This document shows positions 1 through 9,067 of a stretch of DNA of 44,388 bases, piece by piece (within the stretch, counting starts at the first letter, position 1; each line of letters opens with the position of its first letter). Under the pieces are notes generated by a model that saw only the letters and a program-made list of their open reading frames with translations, was not told the DNA's origin and did no database searches. Source of the stretch: Oscheius tipulae. Taxonomy: Eukaryota; Nematoda; Chromadorea; Rhabditida; Rhabditidae. Made by a program: the position numbers and the translations under genes. The stretch covers positions 1-44,388 of the forward strand of contig JASJZH010000012.1 of NCBI GenBank assembly GCA_037178975.1, given 5' to 3'.

Positions 1-37
1 AGCCTAAGCCTAAGCCTAAGCCTAAGCCTAAGCCTAA
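1..37. repeat. Telomeric repeat array (GCCTAA)n, chromosome left end
   Basis: Six uninterrupted copies of the hexamer GCCTAA, the complement of the nematode telomere repeat TTAGGC. The C-rich strand reads inward from base 1, the orientation expected for the left end of a chromosome. The array is short, so the window starts just inside the terminal tract or the assembly trimmed it. Confidence 0.93.
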
Positions 38-174
38 CCTCCGTGACAAGCCTCAGCCCAAGTATATGCAGCAAAGCTGCAATGAAGCCTAAGCTTCCAA
101 AATTCGGTTTGTGGTCACCTCCGTGACAAGCCTCAGCCCAAGTATATGCAGCAAAGCTGCAATGAAGCCTAAGC
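38..174. repeat. Subtelomeric tandem repeat, two copies, 80 bp period
   Basis: A 57-bp unit beginning CCTCCGTGACAAGCC occurs at 38-94 and again at 118-174, identical over that length. Each copy ends in AAGCCTAAGC, so each runs into telomere-like sequence. They are separated by a 23-bp spacer. Confidence 0.85.
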
Positions 175-197
175 CTAAGTAAATAATAGGCTTAGGC
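167..197. repeat. Inverted telomeric palindrome
   Basis: The 11-bp arm GCCTAAGCCTA (167-177) is followed by a 9-bp spacer and the exact reverse complement TAGGCTTAGGC (187-197). Telomere units therefore face each other head to head immediately inside the subtelomeric repeats. Confidence 0.85.
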
Positions 198-249
198 ATG
201 TGATATCCCTCTCGCTTCGTCGCACACAAAACCCTCCATAGCCTCTATT

Positions 250-1755
250 GGCCTCTATTAGTCGTCAAGCTCACCTTGTCGTCGTGTTTCAGGCTCTCGG
301 TGATGATTTGATCCAAGATGCGCCGCGAGACGGGTGGACACTTGTCGGTATTGTCGGCAACCAGGAGCTCGTGACGGGTTTGCAGCCAAACCAAACTTGG
401 CAAAATTTCCGACCTCTGGGGCGTATGTTTTCAAGACGAACCCATACATCATCTTCTCGCCCGCCGTGAACGTCTCAGCATAGGGGTTCTTGTTCGGTTT
501 GAACCAGAGGTGAATCCACTTCTGGGTGAGCTGTTTCTGAAAAGTGTGCTAAGTTCAACAACAAAAAAGAGGTTACTCACAATGCGGCTCTTCTGCATGC
601 CAGCCTTTCTGTTGTGCTTCGTCACCTTTGATAGCCTTCCAGATAGTGTCAAACAGCTTTTGATCCACTATGCGACGGACCTTGTCGTCTCGATGGTAGT
701 CTGCGATGGTCAGGAGACGGTTGATTCCTAGCACTATGAGCCTCTGAGTACTCGCGGCAGCAGATTGACAAACTATAAACTCAATTCATCGTTTTGGGGG
801 AAGCCATGGAAACAAACATGGGAGCTGAGAGAGCCATGGCCGTCGTGTCATGCTCGATGTCAATGCGGTAGCGGTCAACGGCGGGCTGGCTAATGTTTTC
901 GCAGAAGCACGAGCGAACCTGACCGTCAAGCACATCCAGAACGTCAATCTGAAATGTGTCGAATTGTTATTGCGTGAAAAAAAAAATTACATTGTTCAGT
1001 TCGACCGAGAGCACGCCCTTTGTATGGAGCATATTGAGCTCAGCTAGTAGTTGCTGCTGCTCGCTCCGCATTCCATCAGCAAAGTCTACTGGATGTCGGC
1101 GCACCGGCTTCCGCGTCGCCTTCATCAGCTGAATGTTGTCCAAGAGACTAATACGTGCTGGATCCTCGGACAAATTGGGAATACTGATAGCAGGAGGAGT
1201 TTTGCTACTAGCCGAGAAAGAGAGTGGACGTTTAGGGGCTGAGGGACGCCGAGGCTGATAGACGCGAATAGTGTTGCTTTAAAACTCAGCTAGGGGCGGA
1301 TCGTGCTGAAACATATGATTTAGTAAATCATATGTATATAGACAACTTACGACGAGAAGCGAAGGGACACGGTGATCATTCGTAAGACGCTCCACTAAGA
1401 CGTCTGCTTCGTAGAGGAGTGGCTCAGCCAGCAGCGGAATGTTGTCCAGAAGATTTGTCCGATGTGCCTGCTCAAGCTGCTTGTCCAGCATCTCGTCGGG
1501 ATTCAATCGCGAGGGGAGCTGGATACAGCCGGAACGGATGTCCTCGAGTGTGGCAGCGGTACTCACAAGTTGTCTGAAAGAAAGATGTTATTGACAAGAA
1601 TTAGAAAAGACTGTGTTCAGGCTTTGCCTCATCATTGTCCTGATGCAAAGTCCGCAGACAATATACTGAAAGAGGCGGCTGCTGCTACTTCTTGTTCGTC
1701 TTCGAAGCGAGTTCCGCCAGTACTCGCTCATTGAAATCGAGGCGGATGCGCTGAA
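250..1755 (-). pseudogene. Unrecognised multi-exon gene remnant next to the telomere
   Basis: Several minus-strand stretches look coding and are bounded by plausible splice sites. Examples read LLDNIPLLAEPLLYEADVLV (about 1400-1480), DVLDVLDGQVRS (about 905-955), LLTIADYHRDDKVRRIVDQ (about 660-725) and KWIHLWFKPNKNPYAETF (about 460-530). An intron with a GTGAGT donor and a TTTTCAG acceptor lies near 540-590. The frame breaks near 360 and at other points, so it is probably not functional. I do not recognise the family. The phrase VADYYRNDKVR at about 1850-1890 resembles part of this gene and points to an internal or neighbouring duplication. Confidence 0.4.
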
Positions 1756-1989
1756 TTGTGATGTTTGATTTGAAATTTGGAGAGAAAAAGAGAGGAAAAT
1801 GAGAAATGAAAAATAAAAGAGACAGTGGTCGTTAAATGAATAGCGAAAGACGGACCTTGTCATTTCGGTAGTAGTCTGCAACAGTCGAAGGCGGCTAAGC
1901 GATAACATTTCCGACGACTTTTTCGGCAGTTTTGACTCCCCATGCATCTTCTTGAGAAATTCGCATTGAACACTGCCAATAGAAGAAGA

Positions 1990-2745
1990 GAGCCTTTGAT
2001 GATTCGAACATTCCGATAGAAACCAGTGTGTGTTATGAACTAACCTTAACATCCTGAACAAAACGTTCTTATGCATTATTCTTGAAATGAACTTGGTGAT
2101 GTGTTTGGAGCAGACTCTGTGAGCCTGTTTCCATTTCTTGATCCAAGAGAGGGAGGCTTTGAATCCTTTCAGCTTCACAGTTCTCTCGTTTATGTCCAGA
2201 GCTTCCTCTTGCAAAATGACGGTCGTGGAGCGTAGTCCCTTCGGTGGACGCTGTTTAAAAGAGCTCATAAAGGGATTCTCCGATTTCCCGCAGAGCTGCA
2301 TTTCAATGAATGATCGAATGCACTACTACAAGAAAAACAGTATACTGAGGAATGAGAAAACCTACCAAACTGTTCGCCTCTAGGGAGCATCTTCAAATCG
2401 TTCGATGTCTTGAAGAACCGGTATTTTCTGTTGAGAGATTCCAATGTACGAGTTCAATTCTCTGTATCACGGTAGTAATTTAAGGCGTTCTGGGCCTCCT
2501 CTACAGAGACATAGGTGTTTCCAGAGAACCTATGCCACTAATGGATTTTAATAAGATTGGAACCTGATCTTTTTCCCAACTGGTTCTTCAACTTCGTCAT
2601 CACTTGAGTCTGTTGAGTATTTTCCAACCAATACGTCGTCCACTTCGAGATCAGCCATAAGATCCAGCAAACGGTCTTCTTCTACATCCACATGGGAGTA
2701 CTCCAGTTCTTGCTGAGCCCATTTGAAAGAGTCGGCAATTTTCAA
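1990..2745 (-). pseudogene. Tc5/Tigger-like transposase, N-terminal DNA-binding region only
   Basis: Minus-strand exons begin with an acidic leader (about 2745-2560, including DLMADLEVDDVLVGKYSTDS). A segment follows that reads YVSVEEAQNALNYYRD and SLNRKYRFFKTSNDL (about 2510-2390). After an intron comes a CENP-B/Tc5-type helix-turn-helix with LQEEALDIN and FKASLSWIKKWKQAHR (about 2210-2100). This order is characteristic of nematode Tc5-like transposases and of host proteins derived from them. The DDE catalytic domain is not visible downstream, so this is a truncated relic. It lies directly after the broken ABCA fragment on the same strand. Confidence 0.6.
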
Positions 2746-2761
2746 CTCTTCTTTTTTTTGA

Positions 2762-4060
2762 TGGTTTACGATTCAAAAGGACATATTACAATGTGTCCTG
2801 AGACCACACGAAAGGATTCGAGTAAATCCTTTCGTGGCTAACGGCTGTCCAGTCAGAATGTTGAAGGTGGTCGTCTTTCCGGCCCCCTTGACTCCGAGAA
2901 ATCCGAAACATTCGCTCTCATTTTTTCCTATCGACAGATCGTCAACAGCGCGGACCTTTTCGAACGACTTACTCATTTTCAAAACCCACTTTTGTCCACC
3001 ATTTGTAATAAAATGGTTACATTGACTTCGAGAAGCAGATTGCCAGTTTGACTTTGGTTATTGACCCTGTGCTCCTTCTCCACATCCTCACTCGACGGGC
3101 TGCTCTCCAATCGAGCTTTTGCGATCAAGACTGTTTCGAATGTGCCAGATCTTCGAAAAGGCCCTACGGACAACTTCAAGCGAGGAAAACATAAAGGAGA
3201 CTATAGTTGGATGGCATGACGGCCCAGAAGTATAGGAACCAGAGCAGTATAACATTGAATTTGTTTTGTGACACAAAAGTAACAGAACTAACAATCCGAT
3301 AACATTGGACAGCCAGCCGGAAACGAGGAAACTTGTCGACGTAGAATATGATAAAGGTCGATCTGACGAAAGCCAGAGGCATCAACCATCGTCAGTGGGC
3401 CGAACATATAATCGATCAGGGCTGAGGGAAGTAGTTTCGCTGAGGAGGCCGGCTGCGATAAGGCGCAGATTCCGGTCATGATGGAGTTCGGTGCGAAACA
3501 CATTTGTACCATAACTTGCTGTTCCTGTCGCATGCAATTCGAAAACCATAGACAAGTCCGAGTGTTTGTTTAATAAAGAAAAACTTCGCTGAATATTAGA
3601 TGTTCGCACGCTAAATCAACATATGGGTTACTATAGCGACCTCTCACTTTTGGACAAACCATGATATAAGTGCAAACGGGTCTCTCAACTTTGAAGGAGA
3701 CCCAAACCAACCTTCTCCAAGGGTCAAGACCCTCGCATCGCTGATCAGATTTATGCTGCTGATGATGGAATGAACGGCACGAATGTTGAAGCACGCTTCG
3801 ACTTTGTCGTCACCGAACGAGGCTCCCAGTCCAGTGGCCGGCATCGTTTTAGGCAATTCAATGACTCGAGCTGTGAAATTATCCGGCGATTTGAATTCGA
3901 CCAGCTAAATTTGAACAATTTTGGCACGAAGATACAATACATACCACCGAGTTGGGCCACGTCCTGATCAACTGCTTGTAACTGTCCGAAACTGACGAAT
4001 TCCGATAAACCTGCAGGACGACTCTTGGAGGACTAAATTCGCCGCGAATAGCAACTTTAG
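2762..4060 (-). pseudogene. ABCA-family transporter fragment, second half (TMD2 to start of NBD2)
   Basis: At 2980-2780 the minus strand encodes a Walker A motif in ABCA context (FLGVKGAGKTTTFNILTG). It is preceded by VRAVDDLSIG and by a linker containing SSEDVEKEHRV, the position of the usual DxDVxxER linker between TMD2 and NBD2. Around 3740-3850 the read GDDKVEACFNIRAVHS matches the extracellular 'WFNNxxxHSxxxxLN' region of ABCA proteins. The intervening membrane part is frameshifted. The nucleotide-binding domain stops soon after Walker A, so the signature motif, Walker B and H-loop are absent. Full-length ABCA proteins have well over 1,500 residues. A second ABCA piece, carrying NBD1, lies at 11.7-12.7 kb on the same strand. 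Confidence 0.7.
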
Positions 4061-4236
4061 TTACTTCCGTCCAAACTGACGGCGAAATCTGTCATCCGTC
4101 AAACAGGTTATTGAGATATGAGCCTGGGGATCAGGTCTTGGGTGACAAGTTGCGGCCAGCAAGCGATTTGCCTCTTCTCCCATCTCCAGGAGTACCTAAA
4201 CTTCAGATAGTTTAAATAAAAAGAATGAAGAATAAC

Positions 4237-4682
4237 CTGCTCTATTGTCGGCAGGATAATTTCCAGCTGGCGACGACTGGCAAACGAGTGGGCAGCTCCC
4301 CAACCTAGTGCTTCGACCAAAAAGTGGACTTCTCCCTTTCCTGAGAGGAAATTGGTCATAACCAGATGGTGTCCAATGACATCAACAATATCGGCACTGC
4401 TTCGGAAGAATTTCTACAAAAGTACTATGAAAAATGCTCGCCTCTTCCTCCAAAAACTCCTCATGGTCGCCTTCCGGGAAGAATGTAGCTAAGGGAAGAG
4501 GTTTGAGCAGCTGTGTCAGCATATACCAGCGTCCTGCCTGGATACATCGCCAGAACGAGCTGTATTCGCTCAATCCTAAACCGTTTCGGTGAAAGGCAAA
4601 TGGCTACCTGAAAACTTGAAAGTGAGCACATAAGGAGCGTAGGACAGGGCCAGACAGATATAAAGTGGATAAAAGTCATCAT
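4237..4682 (-). pseudogene. TMEM147-like fragment (ER translocon/lamin B receptor-associated membrane protein)
   Basis: The minus strand shows MTFIHF, then after a one-base frame change CLALSYAPYVLTFKFSG. A 32-bp intron follows, then GLSEYSSFWRCIQAG and LATFFPEGD, then DVIGHHLVM, GKGE and ALGWGAAHSFASR. These follow the order of TMEM147 (MTLFHF..., SGLSEYNAFW..., ATFFP, LVMSR, GKGEY, ALGWATAE, MSR). Homology stops after the ASR segment, where TMEM147 normally continues PLWVGARG, so the C-terminal half is missing. The second intron would need a GC donor. TMEM147 is a seven-pass ER protein that binds the translocon. The frameshift and truncation argue that this copy is dead. It sits between the cyclin A and ABCA pieces. 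Confidence 0.72.
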
Positions 4683-5214
4683 CTCTAAAAAAAAAAAAAA
4701 ATGAATTTTTGCGCAAGCATTCATGAAATTGAAACGAGAGAGCAGTAACTTGAATTCAAATCGCCACAGCAACCGAAGGCTGTTAAAAGAGACGCAGAGA
4801 AGCTGCGAGAGGAAGGAGCACTTTCGGTAAGCAGTTCAAGTCAAATTTCCATTTTTCCTTCAATAATGGGAAACCTTCTGCTGTAGAAACGAAGAAAAAA
4901 AAAACGATAGACCAAAGAACGAGGAAATCGAAGCACTACACCGTCAGAAATCTCGAAAGAAGTAGCTAGCACTGTGGAAAAGACCCCTGTATGCACGACA
5001 ATACCCCAGAAATGGTTTAAGATTCATTTCAGTTGGTTAATAATTAAAAGACGAGTTTGATAAATACAAGACGAGGATGAAGGAAGAGATCGGTATAGGG
5101 GAATGGGGGGAACGTAACTGGATGTGGATGAGTCTTTCTCTTATCGGGAGAGATCAAAAACTAAAGTACAGGGAAAGACTCGGCTACTATCATAGGGAGA
5201 GAGAGAAGGAGAGG

Positions 5215-6674
5215 CTACTTGAAGGGAATTTTATTTGGAGGCTGCATCTTCGGGTCCTGGTGTTTGGCTATCTCCGCGTAGTGCTGGTAGATAGCGCTTT
5301 CACTCTTCGCGGCCGTCTTGAAGTCTTCGTGGAGCTTGAGGAAGATCTTCTGCAGGTGCTCCAAACGTATTCCGCTATGCTGCTCCAGCTGCTCGCACCA
5401 GGCGCGTTTTCTGAAAACGTGATCGTATTTTCGAAGAATTGAGCCAAGTACCGCAAAGGAAGTTGAGCAAATGCAGGCGGCCGCTACGTAGGATGGTTTG
5501 AATTTAAGGTAGCTCGGATAGAGAAGGGTCAGATCCAGGACGTATTTGATGGCGTGGCGGACTTCTGGGGGTCATCACAAGCTGGCTGGTCAGTCGTTTA
5601 GCAAACCAGACTGCTGTGAGAATAGTGATATCGAAGTGGAGCTCGAGCAGGATTGCTCGCTCATCAGAAGGAAGTCCTTCAGCTTGTAATAGTCGTTCGT
5701 CACGTAGACGTAGTTCTTAGACTCCAGAGGGTAGATTTCTTCGAACTTGCTGAAAAATTTACTGCTTGCAGATACAGGACTAAAACTAACGCTGCTATCA
5801 CCAAGGCTGTACCACCGATTAGCTGTAGTTTGTTCTTCTCGACGAAGAACACGGACAATACGCGGTCGACCAGCGAAACGGCCAGGTGGAAGATCTCCTG
5901 GGTCATGATGTATTCTCCGACGGTCTCGAAGCTTGCCAGTCGACGAGGAACACGCGCATCTTTTCGTGATCTCCTTCTGCTTCAAGAAGTCCGCCTTCGG
6001 CCGGATCTTCGTCTCCCGGCTGCACATATACTCGTAAATGTGCTGGTCAAACTGCGGAGTCCCGTATAGACGGCTTTCACATTCAGTGTCGTCGTCCTAA
6101 ACAGACTGGAACTCCTCGCTCTCGTCGCAGCTGAGGGACGAGGCGGCGCTGCATGCCTTAAAAGCTCGAGATTATAGGATGCTGAGTTTCAGGATAAAGA
6201 GATAGCCTGCCGGAGGAACAACATACCGTAGTGTCGGCGGCCTCGAGATGCAGATTGTTCGTGACCGAGACGTCTGTGGCTTGATAACGGGCCGAGTAGA
6301 GCTCGTCGTCCGAGTCAGGCCGCACGTTGAGCGGCTGTGACGTCTAAACAAGGCCGGTTACCAACGATGCTTTCAAGAAAGCGCCTCCATCTTCTCCTCC
6401 CCGCATTTCTTCTCCACTATGTGGATGACGTTGTTTTCACACATCGGCTGGTCATCTGACGAGTCCTCAAATACTGTGAAGGTTACTTGTGCAGTTGTGT
6501 AGGCTTCTCGACGCTGGGCTACAATGCAAGACTGAAAAGCAGACGATGGGCAGTAAACATGGACACTAACCGTTGGGGCGCCGGGAGCTTGTCATCCGGC
6601 AAATTGGACTTGCCCTCCTGTCGCACGGGCTGATTTTTTGTGCGTAGCGCGAGCCCTCTGTGTGGCTCTGCCAT
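5215..6674 (-). pseudogene. Cyclin A (A/B-type mitotic cyclin) pseudogene
   Basis: The N-terminal exon reads MAEPHRGLALRTKNQ (start at 6674). A pre-box segment HIYEYMCSRETKIRPK precedes the cyclin box. The box itself shows MRVFLVDW, TQEIFHLAVSLVDRVLS, KLQLIGGTALVIA, then a 43-bp intron, then KFEEIYPLESKNYVYVTND. ERAILLELHFDITI follows in another frame, and the C-terminal cyclin fold carries YVLDLTLLYPSYLKF and YVAAACICSTSFAVLG, ending at a stop at 5215-5217. Mitotic cyclins activate CDK1/CDK2; the box sequence is nearest to A-type. Defects: an in-frame TAG before DDDTECESR (about 6099), a frameshift after VDW, and another before ERAILL. Nearly the whole gene with introns is present, so it was copied as genomic DNA. 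Confidence 0.85.
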
Positions 6675-6892
6675 TCTGTAACAGAAATATTGTGTTAGGG
6701 ATAAAGGAAAGGCGAAAAGGGCTAGAGAACTGAATAATAGCATTTTAATGCTGAAGGAAAGATAATATCTACCACGAAAAGGCCAGGGAATACACACAGA
6801 GCGGCCGAAAAACGCTTGGAGAGAACAAAAATTCGTTGCAAGGAGTTCGGGTCTGTTCTCTCAATCTGGAAATCGAATTCCAGGAAACTGGG

Positions 6893-7510
6893 TATAGCTC
6901 TCGCCAAAATCACTTTCGAAAATGGAGTCCCGTGTTGGTCTCGCAGCGAACTTCCCGCGCGAATTTTTCGGCGGGAATTCAAATGTTCTTAAATTTCCTT
7001 CGACCTTCATCTCCATGTTTTGTCCCGATTTTTACAGCGTTTTCCGTGTCTCTTACACAGTTCCTACATGCCACAATCCTTCTTTCGATTTTGTAGAAAA
7101 AAGCCACAAAATCAGCCAAAATTTACTCGCATTCGATCTCCTTGTCTGAGGAGCCTATTAGAGAGCTGAAAGGAAATGTAATGTAGGGCTACAAGACCTT
7201 CTAACCGAGACATACGTCTGTGTACCCAAATAAAACAGGTAATTCATTCCGTATGCCGGGACACGATTTACTTCAAAAGACAACGCTTTTTCGCAGGAAT
7301 TCCGATTGTATCCTCACCGGACGAGTCATTATCAGTGTTAACGCTCATGTAGACATCCATTTTTGAGAGAAATGATGTAAATTGTCAAAAAGAAACAGTT
7401 AAAATTAATTTATCAAGTTTAAATTCCCGCCGAAAAATTCGCGCGGGGAGTTCACTGCGAGACCAACACGGGACACGATTTTCGAAAGTGATTTTGGCGA
7501 GAGCTATAGC
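6893..7510. mobile_element. Non-autonomous inverted-repeat element (MITE/foldback)
   Basis: An arm at about 6893-6979 (TATAGCTCTCGCCAAAATCA through GGCGGGAATT) is repeated in reverse complement at about 7422-7510 with only a few differences. Spacer about 440 bp, no convincing coding sequence inside. About 88-bp arms and no transposase suggest a deletion derivative of a DNA transposon. Exact ends and target duplication are not clear. Confidence 0.7.
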
Positions 7511-7925
7511 TCGGTTTTCAAATTCAGAAACTATCGCCGGTTCTTGCACACACAAATCGCATCCTTTCTCTCACAAAAACCTTGTTTTGTTTGTCCATTT
7601 ACAACCTCACAATTGTTACAGAAGTTGAAAACAGCTAAAAAAAAATGACTATAACGACTCTTTTCGTTGCGTTGCTAAAAGCGTCCAAAAACTCCCAGCT
7701 ACGTAAGCGGGAACGAGGAAATATTTTTCGGACAAAGTTTTCTTTGCAAACTTGTTTTCTCTCCCTGCACCTCCCAAAAATGATCATTAAATAATTGTTT
7801 TCAGAGCATGCTTAGATATTTATCTCGCAGGCTGAGCAGCAGACGTATCATGCTGTAATCATGTAAGATTAAGTGCATTTTTTTTTGACTAAATGCATCT
7901 TTTCAAGTAGATATCTTCAAATAAA
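7511..7925. other. Interval without recognisable gene
   Basis: AT-rich sequence between the inverted-repeat element and the MCCC2 fragment, with no sustained coding frame, RNA-like fold or strong repeat. Confidence 0.5.
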
Positions 7926-8347
7926 ATGGGAAAGAGGAAACTCGAAGGATCTTTATCACAGGCGGCTACTAGGAGCCGATCCCTTTCTCGCCAGGTCCAG
8001 TCAACCGAATTGATATACATTTTATCTTTCCTTCTGAAACTTTTTTTTACAGTGCGCTGCTGGGGTGTCACAGATCTCCGGGCAAACATCGCCAAGATTG
8101 CCGAAGGAAAATTTGAGAAGACCAGAAAACTACACAAGAGCTGTGGAAAACTGCTGGCTTGAAGAGAGCGAATTGACAGTCTGGTCGATCCTGGAACGGC
8201 TTTCCATGAGCTCAGGCTGTTCGTCGGCTACGAATCCGACGGGAAAGATGAAGCTCCCGCAGGAGAAATCGTCGCAGGGTTCGAAACCGTCTCCGGCCGT
8301 CTCTGCATCATTGTTGGGAACGCCCCCCCCGAGAATCAGCAAACAGG
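7926..8347 (+). pseudogene. Methylcrotonoyl-CoA carboxylase beta subunit (MCCC2) fragment
   Basis: Exon 1 (7926-7994) is followed by a short intron ending TTTTTTTACAG. The next exon reads LRANIAKIAEGKFEKTRKLH, then, across an in-frame TGA at about 8160, RERIDSLVDPGTAFHEL, LFVGYESDGKDEAPAG and VSGRLCIIVGNA. This matches the start of the acyl-CoA carboxyltransferase domain of MCCC2 (GKLLPRERID.L.DPGSPFLEL ... GIGRVSGVECMIIANDAT). The remaining several hundred residues are missing. The intact enzyme is mitochondrial and acts in leucine degradation. This is the only recognisable plus-strand piece within the minus-strand mosaic of 2.7-13 kb. Confidence 0.75.
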
Positions 8348-9060
8348 TTAATTTAAGTTTACATCTTCGAACGGACCTGAAACTTATGATAACAAAAGGC
8401 TTCAAATCATGGCAAAGAGTTTTTGAGAAAGTTTCTTAGTTATTCCGGCTCGGTTGCTTGCCAAACTGAATTTGCTGGTCGAATTAAACCACTGAAATAC
8501 CTACGGAAAGTGTGTCTGCTACCAGATGCCCTCACTTCTGCAGAATTCCCTGATGAAGATCAGCTGGAGTAAAACATATCATAGTAAAAATCATAAAAAT
8601 GACTTAGATCCCAGTCATGGTCACTTAGGCTTCAGGCCTTGAACGGGTTTTGATCGGTTTTTACAGTACATTAAATCAAAAGTGTTCTGGTGCAATAACA
8701 AGAGTCTTATCAACTGCATATGGTAACGAATTTGATTGGGACCCCACATTCAATTGGCCTTATAAAGCTGTCCAATTTTCATCCTGTCTTTGTTTCAGCC
8801 TACCAACTTGTATAGGTGCATATCAAGCATACACATTTCGGTGGCTCGAGGAACCAATCTGAAGGACGACTTAGAGCCGCTCATGATCATAAGCTCAGAC
8901 AAATTTTATTCTCCATTTGTACACAAGTAACATCAAAAACTCCAGGGCAAGCGCCACAATCATCTACTGTGCAATGAAGAAGGCCGAAGAGAGGCGGAAG
9001 GGCACTATCTGAGGTTTTTTTAATGCACATTATTAGAAAGACTGGCTACTTTGACTGGGG
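8348..9060. other. Interval without recognisable gene
   Basis: An open plus-strand stretch at 8650-8862 has no recognisable domain and no clear start context. No RNA gene or repeat seen. Confidence 0.4.
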
Positions 9061-9067
9061 GGCATTA

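Noticed and set aside
1588..2301. A 237-codon open frame read as one protein
   Set aside because: Only the first 70 or so codons match a Tc5-like DNA-binding region; an intron-like break and a compositionally odd tail show the rest is read-through.
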